Positions 52,346 to 61,446 of a DNA stretch of 64,000 nucleotides are shown piece after piece. The notes under the pieces were generated by a model. It was not told where the DNA came from. It saw nothing but the letters and a program-made list of their open reading frames with translations, and searched no databases. Made by a program: the position numbers and the translations under genes. Numbering within the stretch: position 1 is the stretch's first letter; each line of letters starts with the position of its first letter. This stretch comes from Chitinophaga sp. H8 (GTDB lineage: Bacteria; Bacteroidota; Bacteroidia; Chitinophagales; Chitinophagaceae): the NCBI RefSeq assembly GCF_040567655.1, contig NZ_JBEXAC010000002.1, forward strand, positions 2,418,001-2,482,000, written 5' to 3'.

Positions 52346-55096
52346 TTAGAAAACATTGTACGCAAAGCTCACGTAGTACATCCCGCCAATGGCAGGGCTG
52401 CCAAATCCGTTCCTGTAATACTCATTGGTCAGGTTAATCCCTCCCAGCTTGATCGTGGAGTGTGCCTGCAGTAAACGATAGCTCACCTGCGCATCTATCA
52501 CGGCGGAGGCTGGCACGGTACCACTGCCAAATCCTATCTGGTAGAAATATGCCGGACGATAACGGAAAGTGGTGTTAAAGGAGAATCGCTCCTTCTTGCC
52601 AAAGCCGGTATTGCCAAAGTCTATATTAAAACGGTAATTAGGGGTATTAAAATTGTTTACCTGGCTGTTATTCCGGTTTTTCAGGAAATCGGAAGAGAAA
52701 TTAACCTTGGCCAGAAAATGACGGGACAGGTCCACACTTACACTGGCAGCATAACCATAGGTATTTACTTTTTCTGCGCCATTATAGGCAATGTTATACT
52801 GGATATACTTGCTGCGGTCCAGGAATGCTTCCGGATCATTGATACCAGGTGTATTGGCCACATTCACATAACCGATGAAGTTTTTCCAGGTAGAGTAGTA
52901 CCCCAGCACATCGATCAGCACACAGTTGGCGATCAGCGAAGAATAACCCAGCTCAAAGGCATCTACCGACTGCGGCTTGATATCGTTCAGGGCAAATTCT
53001 TTCAGATCAGCAGGGTTTTTTGTTTTCCGGAAAGAATCCACGCTCTGCAACGTGTAGGCGGGATATTTATCAAACTGGTATACCCCGTTGAGCAGGCGGT
53101 CGGAGCCCCCGGAAGCAAAACTGTTATAGTCCACCGGGGTGCTTTGGAGAGACTGTATATTGGACGGAAAACTATAGGCATTCTGATAGGAGAAGCGGAT
53201 AAAGCTTTCTTTGTTCACCTCTATTACTGCGGATGCCCGGGTAGTGATACGGGGTTTGGCAAAGAGGGTATTCTTATCATAGCGGAAAGCGGCGGCCAGG
53301 CTCAGCTTGTCATGGATTACTTTTTTGGTCAGGTGCGCATAGGCACTGTATTCAGCTACATCTATCGGACCTTCTGTATCCGGGAAAAGGGTGCCTTTGG
53401 AATCCAGGCGGTACAGGCGGTAGTTCAGTCCCGCAATCAGCTCCGCAAATTTTACCAGGTGGGAAAAATTGTACTGGGCTTCTGCATTGAACAACCTGCT
53501 CCTGTCGGTAAATTTAGTGCCTCCCTGCGAAGTGGGCTTACTCGAAATACTGTCTTTCAGGTGCAGGAACTGCGGACTACCAGCAGCCGGCATACCCTGA
53601 TCGGCAAATGCCCTGGCTATTACACTGGCTTCCTGGTAGTTTTTACCTTCCATCATGGCCTGTAACAGGGCGCCGGTATATTGGGGATACCAGCCATCAC
53701 CGGTATTGCCATCATAACTGGGTTTCCAGGCTTCGTTGATCAGCTGGGCAGTAGGCATGGCAATAATGGTATTGCCGGAGTTTTCCCGGCTGGTATAAGC
53801 CCGCAAAAACCAATGCTCGGCTTTCAGCTCTGCCCGGTATTGCCCCAGATGAAACCCCGTGAGTGCATAACGGGTGTCGTTGCTATATACTGCATTACCC
53901 TGCCCGTAAGTGCCGGAAAGAATGGCTACCAGCTTGGGCTTTATCTTGTACCGCAATTCTACATTGGCTTTGAATAATTTGGCATCACTGCTCAGGTACC
54001 CATATTCAGGATACCCGGTACGGGCTACGTAGTGGCTGCCACTTTCCAGCAAAGGATTGATAATGGGGGCCAGCGCAGGTTCCATTGCCAAAGCACCTTC
54101 CAGGAACTGGTTGAGGTCCAGGCTGGTGCTGGCGCCATACATGTTCACGCCTTTATAGTTGGGGTTGATCAGCGGCCCCCCAATGCCATTGGCATCGGTG
54201 GTGTCTGAAGCGATCCACTCTTTGGCCTGGGTATACTGTACATTCATTTTAAAAGCAAATTTGTCGTTCACCTTTTTACCCCAGCGCACTACCCAATCGT
54301 AATAAGGGGAAGGGCCTAAAGGATCGTTGGACTTCCCTTTTTTAATATGGTTCACACCCTGGGTGATCTGGGCACTTAAGCCCTGATACTTGAATGGATC
54401 TTTGCCGGTCATCACCAGCGTGCCATTCAGCCCCCGGGAGCCATATAATGCGGAAGACGCTCCGGAAAGTACTTCCAGGTTATCCACATCCAGCTCTGTT
54501 AACCCGATAATGGCACCCAAAGGAAAGTTAAGGCCGGGTGCCTGATTATCCATCCCGTCTACGATCTGCGTGAAATTGGTATTACCACTGGTATTGAAAC
54601 CACGGGTGGTAACGGTGGTAAATAGCATACTGGAAGTGGTGACATCCACCCCTTTCAGCCCCTGGAGGATATTGTAATAACTGGGCTGCGGAGAGTTGAT
54701 GATGTCTTTGGTGCTGATTCTTTCAATCGTAACGGGAGACTCGATCTTTTTCTGTACAAAAAGGCTGGCCGAAACCACCACTTCCTTTCCTAATACGGAT
54801 ACAGGCGTAAGTTCTATGCGCTGTGCACCAGGACCGGAAACGGTGATTTCTTTTGTTTCGTAGCCAACGGAGGAAAATATAAGGACGATAGGATAGCTTT
54901 TACGGGTAGAGAATCTGAAATTGCCCTGGTCATTGGTATAGTCTCCGTTCGGGGCTTCCCGCATAGAAACGGACACGGCAGGGATCACTTCTTTGGTACT
55001 GCTGTTACGGATGTTTCCCGTTATTACATTTTGTGCCTGGGCACTACTGACCAACAGGAACAGGCAAGCCATGCCTAAAATAATAGATCTTAACAT
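52346..55096 (-). CDS. TonB-dependent outer-membrane receptor of the cytochrome/beta-helix locus
   Basis: A 916-residue receptor from the ATG at 55096 (signal LLVSSAQAQ); an in-frame TTG 6 nt upstream is less likely. A carboxypeptidase-regulatory-like domain comes first (GNIRNSSTKEVIPAVSVS), then the plug (YYNILQGLKGVDVTTSS, VLSGASSALYGSRGLNG) and the barrel ending YYVSFAYNVF. There is no STN domain and no susD next to it, so it is not a SusC unit and is not FecR-controlled. It should import a small ligand, perhaps a metal complex or sugar. The membrane LytTR gene upstream is the likely regulator. Confidence 0.9.
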   Translation of the reverse strand: MLRSIILGMACLFLLVSSAQAQNVITGNIRNSSTKEVIPAVSVSMREAPNGDYTNDQGNFRFSTRKSYPIVLIFSSVGYETKEITVSGPGAQRIELTPVSVLGKEVVVSASLFVQKKIESPVTIERISTKDIINSPQPSYYNILQGLKGVDVTTSSMLFTTVTTRGFNTSGNTNFTQIVDGMDNQAPGLNFPLGAIIGLTELDVDNLEVLSGASSALYGSRGLNGTLVMTGKDPFKYQGLSAQITQGVNHIKKGKSNDPLGPSPYYDWVVRWGKKVNDKFAFKMNVQYTQAKEWIASDTTDANGIGGPLINPNYKGVNMYGASTSLDLNQFLEGALAMEPALAPIINPLLESGSHYVARTGYPEYGYLSSDAKLFKANVELRYKIKPKLVAILSGTYGQGNAVYSNDTRYALTGFHLGQYRAELKAEHWFLRAYTSRENSGNTIIAMPTAQLINEAWKPSYDGNTGDGWYPQYTGALLQAMMEGKNYQEASVIARAFADQGMPAAGSPQFLHLKDSISSKPTSQGGTKFTDRSRLFNAEAQYNFSHLVKFAELIAGLNYRLYRLDSKGTLFPDTEGPIDVAEYSAYAHLTKKVIHDKLSLAAAFRYDKNTLFAKPRITTRASAVIEVNKESFIRFSYQNAYSFPSNIQSLQSTPVDYNSFASGGSDRLLNGVYQFDKYPAYTLQSVDSFRKTKNPADLKEFALNDIKPQSVDAFELGYSSLIANCVLIDVLGYYSTWKNFIGYVNVANTPGINDPEAFLDRSKYIQYNIAYNGAEKVNTYGYAASVSVDLSRHFLAKVNFSSDFLKNRNNSQVNNFNTPNYRFNIDFGNTGFGKKERFSFNTTFRYRPAYFYQIGFGSGTVPASAVIDAQVSYRLLQAHSTIKLGGINLTNEYYRNGFGSPAIGGMYYVSFAYNVF

Positions 55097-55241
55097 CGGC
55101 AAGGAAATTTGTGGGTTTGGTTGATAGTGCTTATACGGTTATCAAATGGTTGTGTGATACAGCGATATTACTAAAATACGTGTAGCGCAAGTGCGGCGGG
55201 GTGGCACTTTGGGGTGAAATAAGGGCTATTAGGGGTAAAAT

Positions 55242-56135
55242 TCAGCTCACGGGGACGAATCGTTCCTGAAAGGTGGGGAGGCACGAGGCCGATACCGGAA
55301 TATTCATGTCATCCAATCCTTCCAATTGCAGGTAATGACCTTTTGTATTTTTCTTAAAAAGTACCACTTTGGTAATATTGATCAGATACGATCGGTGCGA
55401 TCGTACAAAACTGTCCGGCGCCAGATAACTTTCCAGTTTCTTCAGGGAAGTTCTGACCAGTTCCTTACAGATGGTGTTGCCGGAAATATAAAAAACATGT
55501 ACATAGTTATCCTCTGCCTTCATCATCAGCAATTTTCCGGCATGCAGGGTTAAAACAGGTTTGTCATGTTCGTCCCGGATCAATAAACAACCGGTTACCT
55601 CCTTTATTTCCTGCCCTTTTTCCAGGCTGTTCAACCGGGCACATTTTTCCCGGGTATAAAACCATAAAAGGGCAATAAAATAAGGCAGGGGTAAAATCAG
55701 CCCGGTATAATGCAGGGTATTGATGAACTCTGTCCACGTAAAATAGAAAGTAGTGGTAATGGATACATTTACTACGGTAACCAGCAGGGATACCAGGAGT
55801 ATTTCTCCTATCAGCCAGAACAGGTAGGTGGCATTGGTGAGCCGGCGCCGCCATTTAAACCGCATGAGCAGAAACTGGGTAATAGTCAATACCACCACTC
55901 CGCATAAAGTAAAAATAAGAAACAGACCTGCCAGCGGAAATTGCTCCCCTTCATACCACATATTGATATTAAAGGGCAGAAAAATATACATAAACAGGAA
56001 GCTGAACACGCTGCAGAAAATGATCAGGGTAATCCTGTTGGCCACGGGGTCCAGTAGCGTAAAACGGGGATACCTGGCAGCATACTTTATGATGGGGAAA
56101 GTATGGAAGCTTTTCATGTCGTGGATGATTTTCAT
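55242..56135 (-). CDS. Membrane-bound LytTR-domain transcriptional regulator
   Basis: A 297-residue protein with four transmembrane helices at about residues 34-54, 68-88, 103-123 and 136-158, followed by a cytoplasmic linker and a C-terminal LytTR DNA-binding domain at about 195-290 (MKAEDNYVHVFYISGN, LKKLESYLAPDSFVRSHRSY). There is no receiver or kinase domain, so the sensing part must be the membrane region. It lies upstream of the TonB receptor on the same strand with a gap of about 145 nt, and diverges from PUL 4. Controlling the receptor/beta-helix/cytochrome genes is the natural inference. Confidence 0.88.
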   Translation of the reverse strand: MKIIHDMKSFHTFPIIKYAARYPRFTLLDPVANRITLIIFCSVFSFLFMYIFLPFNINMWYEGEQFPLAGLFLIFTLCGVVVLTITQFLLMRFKWRRRLTNATYLFWLIGEILLVSLLVTVVNVSITTTFYFTWTEFINTLHYTGLILPLPYFIALLWFYTREKCARLNSLEKGQEIKEVTGCLLIRDEHDKPVLTLHAGKLLMMKAEDNYVHVFYISGNTICKELVRTSLKKLESYLAPDSFVRSHRSYLINITKVVLFKKNTKGHYLQLEGLDDMNIPVSASCLPTFQERFVPVS

Positions 56136-56287
56136 TAGTTAAGATAAGTAAAAAAGCCGGAATCTGATAGCCGGAGCTGGTGCTCCTATGGAATAAAGGA
56201 CAGGGTAGGTTGCCGGTTTGGCAAAACGAAATTAATTTGTAGTTTTAAACATCGTTGCCATCTTTCAAAAGGCTATTACTTTCTATT

Positions 56288-56866
56288 ATGTTAAGATACA
56301 GTGCACTTGATGAAAAAGAACTGATGTGCAGGTTAAGAGAGCACGATGAAGTAGCCTTTACTGAAATCTATTCCAGGTATTGGAAAATGCTTTTTGGGAT
56401 CGCTTATAACCGTCTGAAAGATATGGCTACCGCAGAAGATATTGTACATGATGTGCTGACGCTGGTATGGCAGAAACGGTTGGAGCTGGCGCCGGACAAT
56501 CTCCCGGCATACCTGGCAGCTGCGGTAAAGTTTTCCGTCCTGGCACATCTCAGAAAAAAAATGTCTGCCCGCAATTACATCCTGCAAAGTACTGCTGAAA
56601 TAACCACCACTCCTCACCCCGATGTGGTACTGCATCATAAACGTATTCTCCAGATGGTAAGGGAAGAAGTGGAAAAATTACCGGAGAAATGCCGCCTGAT
56701 ATTTAAAGATAGCCGCGAACAGGGACTCACTACTGCAGAAATCGCTGAAAAGTTCAATATCTCCGGCAAAACAGTGGAAAACCAGCTGAATAAGGCGCTC
56801 CGCCACCTCAAATCCTCTTTCAGAAGCCTGTTCCTCCTCCTGCTGCTCCTGTTCTTTCAACCATAA
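56288..56866 (+). CDS. ECF RNA polymerase sigma-70 factor, PUL 4
   Basis: A 192-residue ECF sigma factor from the ATG at 56288 (MLRYSALDEKEL); the frame is open to a TTG 33 nt upstream. Region 2 includes FTEIYSRYWKMLFGIAYNRL and AEDIVHDVLTLVWQK. Region 4 includes LPEKCRLIFKDSREQGLTTA and a helix-turn-helix. The C-terminus is a very hydrophobic tail (SLFLLLLLLFFQP). fecR follows after 82 nt. It should drive PUL 4 on signal from its STN-containing SusC. Confidence 0.92.
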   Translation: MLRYSALDEKELMCRLREHDEVAFTEIYSRYWKMLFGIAYNRLKDMATAEDIVHDVLTLVWQKRLELAPDNLPAYLAAAVKFSVLAHLRKKMSARNYILQSTAEITTTPHPDVVLHHKRILQMVREEVEKLPEKCRLIFKDSREQGLTTAEIAEKFNISGKTVENQLNKALRHLKSSFRSLFLLLLLLFFQP

Positions 56867-56948
56867 GTTCCCTTTTATTTAATTTTTTTTGCCACGGCGT
56901 AGGTGCCAGGGGAAGGTGAAGACACTTACTTATATATACATCACCCGT

Positions 56949-57932
56949 ATGACGTTCTCAGATGAATTTAAAAAGGCGGTAGCAAACTACCTGGATGGCA
57001 CTGCCACTCCCGAACAATCCCGTTTGGTGGAAGCATGGTACCACGCTTTTAATGATGAGGAGGTAACAATAGCGGCGGATATGCCGGATGCGGCCGGCAA
57101 ACTGGAAGAACGCCTGCGCCTCCGGCTGGAGCACATGCTGGGGGAAGACCGGACAGTACCTGTAGTGCCTGTTAATGCCAGACCTGTATGGAAACGGATA
57201 GCAGTTGCTGCGGCCGTATTGGTATTGGTGAGTTTACTGGGCATATTATGGTACACCACTTTCTACCAGGCGGTTGAAATGGTGGTGGTGAAAACAGGGA
57301 AAGGGGAAATTAAAACGGTACAGCTGCCGGATGGTTCCCGGGTATGGCTCAATGCGATGAGTGAATTACACTACCCTGCAACTTTTGACAGTAAGCAACG
57401 CCAGGTGGAGCTGACAGGGGAGGCCTTCTTTGATATTGCAAAACAGGAACATGCAGGATTCCGTGTGCTGGCAGGAAAACTGCAGACAGAAGTGCTGGGC
57501 ACCTCTTTTAATATGAAAGCCTATCAGCAGGAAACAGACATGTCGGTAGTAGTGCTGAGTGGCAAAGTAAAAGTAGGGAATGAGCAGGCGGGTACTGCTG
57601 TACTTACAGCCGGCAGCGGTATAAAATATAATACCACTACTCAAAAGATGCAGCCGGTAACTGTGCCGGCAATGGATGGTATGCCCTGGGTAGCAGGTAA
57701 ACTCAGCTTTGAAGAAGAATCCCTGGAAAATATTACAGCAGCATTGTCACGCTGGTACGGGGTTACGTTTGAATTTAAAAATCCACAACTAAAATATTGC
57801 AACTACACCGGACATTTTCCCAATGATATAACATTAGAAAAACTGTTAGAACTATTCAGTACCATTAGTCATGTGCGTTATGAAATAAAGGATGGCAATA
57901 GCGTGATATTATCAGGAGAAGAGTGCCACTAA
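56949..57932 (+). CDS. FecR-family anti-sigma factor, PUL 4
   Basis: A 327-residue FecR from the ATG at 56949 (MTFSDEFKKAVANYLDG); an upstream TTG at 56889 would add 20 residues of poor fit. The N-terminal sigma-binding part covers about residues 1-75, a transmembrane helix about 80-102 (AVAAAVLVLVSLLGILWY), and the FecR domain about 110-215 (LTGEAFFDIAKQ, EVLGTSFNMKAYQQE). The C-terminal DUF4974-type domain includes ALSRWYGVTFEFKN. This FecR is the shortest of the four, lacking the extended linker of PUL 2 and PUL 3. Confidence 0.93.
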   Translation: MTFSDEFKKAVANYLDGTATPEQSRLVEAWYHAFNDEEVTIAADMPDAAGKLEERLRLRLEHMLGEDRTVPVVPVNARPVWKRIAVAAAVLVLVSLLGILWYTTFYQAVEMVVVKTGKGEIKTVQLPDGSRVWLNAMSELHYPATFDSKQRQVELTGEAFFDIAKQEHAGFRVLAGKLQTEVLGTSFNMKAYQQETDMSVVVLSGKVKVGNEQAGTAVLTAGSGIKYNTTTQKMQPVTVPAMDGMPWVAGKLSFEEESLENITAALSRWYGVTFEFKNPQLKYCNYTGHFPNDITLEKLLELFSTISHVRYEIKDGNSVILSGEECH

Positions 57933-57960
57933 TAAAAAACCAGGTAACCTGTTATCAATC

Positions 57961-58017
57961 AAAAAAAACCGCCCTGCCAATATAGCTGATCTGATCCATC
58001 GGCTACCGCAGGACGGT
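57961..58017 (-). terminator. Intrinsic terminator in the antisense direction, PUL 4 fecR-susC gap
   Basis: ACCGCCCTGC (57968-57977) pairs with GCAGGACGGT (58008-58017), 10 bp with one mismatch. Inside lies a second stem, TAGCTGAT with ATCGGCTA, giving a long hairpin. Eight As precede it on the plus strand, so on the minus strand it is followed by eight Ts. No T-run follows on the plus strand. Confidence 0.6.
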
Positions 58018-58036
58018 AAGTGTTAATAAATTAAAC
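57961..58036 (-). ncRNA. Candidate cis-antisense small RNA opposite the PUL 4 susC leader
   Basis: A consensus Bacteroidota promoter on the minus strand (58042-58072) precedes a strong antisense terminator. A transcript from about 58036 to about 57961 would be near 75 nt and complementary to the susC leader. Size and position match the PUL 1 candidate. The RNA is inferred from promoter and terminator; expression is untested. Confidence 0.45.
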
Positions 58037-58041
58037 TCAAC

Positions 58042-58072
58042 CAAATTTATGCATTTCTATGTAATGAGGCAA
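58042..58072 (-). promoter_or_regulatory. Candidate antisense promoter overlapping the susC start codon, PUL 4
   Basis: TTG (58070-58072), a 20-nt spacer and TAAATTTG (58042-58049) on the minus strand match the consensus with no mismatch. As in PUL 1 the -7 box ends on the A of the susC ATG, and the plus-strand 12-mer CAAATTTATGCA is identical at both loci. Confidence 0.5.
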
Positions 58073-61000
58073 CTATGCCTTTTACTGGGCCGTGCCCGGT
58101 ATGCTTACCTATTCCAAACCAGTTTTTTTATGAAACTTTCAGGGCTTACGCTGGGTCTCATGTTTGCTTCCATATGCTGCTTGCAGGCCAGGCATGTTCA
58201 CAGCCAGTCGCTGGCCGAAACAAAAGTGACGCTCCGGCTGGAAGGGGCCACTTTGAAGGCCGCTTTTACAGCTATTGAGTCACAGTCTGTTTTCAGGTTT
58301 ATGTACAATTCTGACCAGATCAACGGGCAGCTGCCTGTAACATACACCGCTAATCAAAAAACGCTGCAGCTGGTGCTGAATGATATACTGGGCCGGAATA
58401 AATACCGGTACCAGTTAAAGGATAATTTTATCCTGGTTACGGCGGATGCTGCTCCCGGCCCACGTACAACGGAGCCTGTGTCAACAGTACAGCAGCTGGT
58501 GACCATTACGGGAAAGGTAAAGGATGAAAATGAACAGCCGGTACCTGGGGTAACAGTACTGCTCAAAGGCTCCACCACTGCTACCATCACGGATGAAAAA
58601 GGGACCTATACCCTGCGCGTGCCCGATGCTAAAGGAACACTGGTATTCAGCATGATCGGTTTTACTACACAGGAAATACCTGTTGATAATAAACTGGTGA
58701 TTGATGTACAGCTCAAAGGTGCTTCCAGCTCCCTCAATGAGGTGATCGTGGTGGGGATGAATAATAAACAATCCAAAAGATCAGTTACAGGTGCCATTGC
58801 TACCATACAAACCAAAGAGCTGAAACAAAGTCCGGTGGCCAACCTGAGCAATGCGCTGGCCGGCCGCCTGCCCGGATTGATTACCGTGCAAACTACCGGT
58901 GAACCCGGACAGGATGCTGCGAGCCTCTATATCCGGGGGATCGGTACCTATGGTAATTCCTCTCCGCTGGTGGTGATCGATGGCTTGCCCAGGTCAGCGG
59001 CCAACTTTAGTCAGCTGGATGCTAATGAAATTGAATCCGTGACCATCCTGAAAGATGCTTCCTCCTCCGCATTATATGGTATTCAGGGGGCCAACGGCGT
59101 AATCGTTGTGACTACCCGCCGCGGTAATGCTAACCAGAAACCCAGTATCAGTTTTACCGTTCAGCAGGCGGTACAGCAACCTATCCGGCTGCCTAAGATG
59201 ATGGAAACCTACGATCAGGCGCTCTACTATAATGAGTTTGATGCCAACTCCAATCTGCAACCCCGGTTTAGCCCGGAAGCATTGGAGGTGATCAAAGAAG
59301 GGAGTAACCCTTACGCCTATCCCAACGTTAACTGGTTTAAAACCATCCTGAAAGATTATTCCAGCCAAAGCCAGTATAACCTGAATATCTCCGGCGGGTC
59401 TAATGCGATCCGGTATTTTGTATCCGGAAGTTTTATTAACCAGGGTACATTGCTCCAGCACCAGGACCAGTTCTTTGATAACTATGGGGTGAAAAGCAAA
59501 TTCGGCAGATATAACTTCAGGTCTAATGTGGATATGGATGTTACCTCTATGCTCAAAGTACAGGTAGACCTTGCCGGACGCCTGGAGGAAAGGACCGGCC
59601 CCGGCCCGGGATTCTCCTATATCTTTGAAGATATTGCCGGCAGATCCCAGATGGCACAGCCCGTATTTAATCCCGATGGTACTCTGGGGGCGGGTAGTGC
59701 TACCGAACTGCCTTACCGCCAGAACCCCTACGGCATGATCACCAAAAGCGGGTATTATTCCAACTACACCAATGTAATGTATGGTACCTTATCGGCCAGG
59801 CATACACTGGATTTTATTACTCCGGGATTAAGTGCGCAGCTCTTCTTCAGCTTTGAAAATAATAACAACAGGTCTACTTCCCGTTCCCAGAATTTTGATT
59901 CTTACTGGTACCGCGGGCTGGACGAAGATGGTGATCCTATCTATCAGCCACATACTGTGGCTTCCAGGCTCTCCACCTCAGGGTCCAGTAATATTGAAAG
60001 ATATAATTATCTCGATTTCAGGATCAATTATACCCGTAACTGGGGCAAAAGTGCGGTGACTGCACAAGTACTGGGCAACAGGACTTTGCGTGCCATCAAT
60101 GATGAACTGCCCTTTGCCTATCAGGGTGTGAGCGGACGTGCTACCTACGCTTACAACCAACGCTACTTCGCGGAAGTGAACATCGGATATAATGGTTCTG
60201 AAAATTTTGCGAAAGGAAGGCGCTATGGTATTTTCCCGGCTTTCTCCGCAGGATGGGTGCTCTCTGAAGAAAACTTCCTGAAAGGGACAGACTGGCTAAA
60301 ATACCTGAAACTCCGCGGCTCCCACGGTATTGCCGGAAATGATAAAAGCTTTACCAATGCCAGATGGGTGTTTATTACAGACTATGCACCGGGTGGCGGA
60401 TACCAGTTTGGCGTATCACCGTCAGGGGTAGGTGGATATAATGAGAACAAGGTGGGGAATATGTATGTTACCTGGGAACGTGCTGCCAAAAGTAATATAG
60501 GGATCGACGTTTCCCTGTTTAGAAATGAAGCCATTCAATTCACCTTCGACATTTTCCGGGAAAGGCGTACCAACATCCTCACCTCTCCGGGCGATGTGCC
60601 GGGCTTTGTGGCCATCACTAATATGGCCCCCAGAAACAGTGGTGTTGTCAACAACCAGGGTTTTGAAACTGAACTGCGCTTTAATAAGCTCATCGGAAAG
60701 GTCAGGGTCTTCACCAATGTTCAACTTACCTACGCCCGGAACAAAGTACTGGAAAATGATCAGCCCCGGCCCGCTTTCCCCTACCAGGACCTGAAAGGAT
60801 ATGAAGTGGGATACCAGCTGGGATATAAGGCACTGGGGCTTTTCCAGAGTGAAGATGAAATCAAAAACAGCGCTAAACAAAACTTCAGCAGTAAGCTGAT
60901 ACCGGGAGATGTAAAATACCTGGACGTGAATAATGATGGCGTGATCAATGCATTTGATAGGGTACCCATCCAGATCCAGAATATTCCGCGCTATATGGGC

Positions 61001-61423
61001 GGGCTTTCTTTGGGTGCTTCGTACAAAGGGCTTGATATCAGTATGCTGTTCAATGGTGCATTGGGTGGTACCAGCTCGTTCTGGCATTACAGTGGCAGCC
61101 TGTTGCAGTTGCAACGCTGGACACCTGAAAACACCAATACTCGGATACCGGTAGCCCACCGTTCTGACAACAACGGTATACTATCTGACCTGCTGGTGCA
61201 AAAAACGGATTATCTCAAACTGCGTAATACTGAAATAGGCTATGAATTTCCGGCAAAAATATTAGCGCCTGTAAGGGTGAAATATTTACGGATCTATGTA
61301 AATGGACAGAACCTGGCCGTATGGGATAAACTGCTGTTGAAAGACAGGGATCCCGAAACAGCGGCAAGCTTAACTTATCCATTACAAAGAATTATGAACG
61401 TGGGCGCCAGCTTAAGATTCTGA
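58049..61423 (+). CDS. SusC/RagA-family TonB-linked outer-membrane transporter with STN domain, PUL 4
   Basis: An 1124-residue SusC. The N-terminus has the same long n-region as the other SusCs, with MKLSGLTLGLMFASICCLQA as signal core. The STN domain covers about residues 55-120 (GATLKAAFTAIESQSVFRF). The carboxypeptidase-regulatory-like domain (VKDENEQPVPGVTVLLKG), the plug (VTILKDASSSALYGIQGANG) and the barrel follow, ending in GASLRF. It imports oligosaccharides with SusD under TonB power and should signal to FecR. The plug is closest to that of PUL 2 SusC (shared TGAIA-IQTKE-KQSP stretch). susD starts 23 nt after the stop. Confidence 0.95.
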   Translation: MHFYVMRQLCLLLGRARYAYLFQTSFFMKLSGLTLGLMFASICCLQARHVHSQSLAETKVTLRLEGATLKAAFTAIESQSVFRFMYNSDQINGQLPVTYTANQKTLQLVLNDILGRNKYRYQLKDNFILVTADAAPGPRTTEPVSTVQQLVTITGKVKDENEQPVPGVTVLLKGSTTATITDEKGTYTLRVPDAKGTLVFSMIGFTTQEIPVDNKLVIDVQLKGASSSLNEVIVVGMNNKQSKRSVTGAIATIQTKELKQSPVANLSNALAGRLPGLITVQTTGEPGQDAASLYIRGIGTYGNSSPLVVIDGLPRSAANFSQLDANEIESVTILKDASSSALYGIQGANGVIVVTTRRGNANQKPSISFTVQQAVQQPIRLPKMMETYDQALYYNEFDANSNLQPRFSPEALEVIKEGSNPYAYPNVNWFKTILKDYSSQSQYNLNISGGSNAIRYFVSGSFINQGTLLQHQDQFFDNYGVKSKFGRYNFRSNVDMDVTSMLKVQVDLAGRLEERTGPGPGFSYIFEDIAGRSQMAQPVFNPDGTLGAGSATELPYRQNPYGMITKSGYYSNYTNVMYGTLSARHTLDFITPGLSAQLFFSFENNNNRSTSRSQNFDSYWYRGLDEDGDPIYQPHTVASRLSTSGSSNIERYNYLDFRINYTRNWGKSAVTAQVLGNRTLRAINDELPFAYQGVSGRATYAYNQRYFAEVNIGYNGSENFAKGRRYGIFPAFSAGWVLSEENFLKGTDWLKYLKLRGSHGIAGNDKSFTNARWVFITDYAPGGGYQFGVSPSGVGGYNENKVGNMYVTWERAAKSNIGIDVSLFRNEAIQFTFDIFRERRTNILTSPGDVPGFVAITNMAPRNSGVVNNQGFETELRFNKLIGKVRVFTNVQLTYARNKVLENDQPRPAFPYQDLKGYEVGYQLGYKALGLFQSEDEIKNSAKQNFSSKLIPGDVKYLDVNNDGVINAFDRVPIQIQNIPRYMGGLSLGASYKGLDISMLFNGALGGTSSFWHYSGSLLQLQRWTPENTNTRIPVAHRSDNNGILSDLLVQKTDYLKLRNTEIGYEFPAKILAPVRVKYLRIYVNGQNLAVWDKLLLKDRDPETAASLTYPLQRIMNVGASLRF

Positions 61424-61446
61424 TCTGCGCTGATAAACTAACAGTT

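Noticed and set aside
52718..53665. 315-codon plus-strand frame opposite the TonB receptor
   Set aside because: It lies entirely inside the receptor on the other strand; no recognisable protein features.
56140..56190. Terminator-like repeat of GCCGGA before PUL 4 sigma
   Set aside because: The stem would be only about four base pairs of CCGG and the copies are mostly direct, so I do not call it.
60422..61159. 245-codon minus-strand frame opposite susC of PUL 4
   Set aside because: Antisense shadow of a conserved barrel region.
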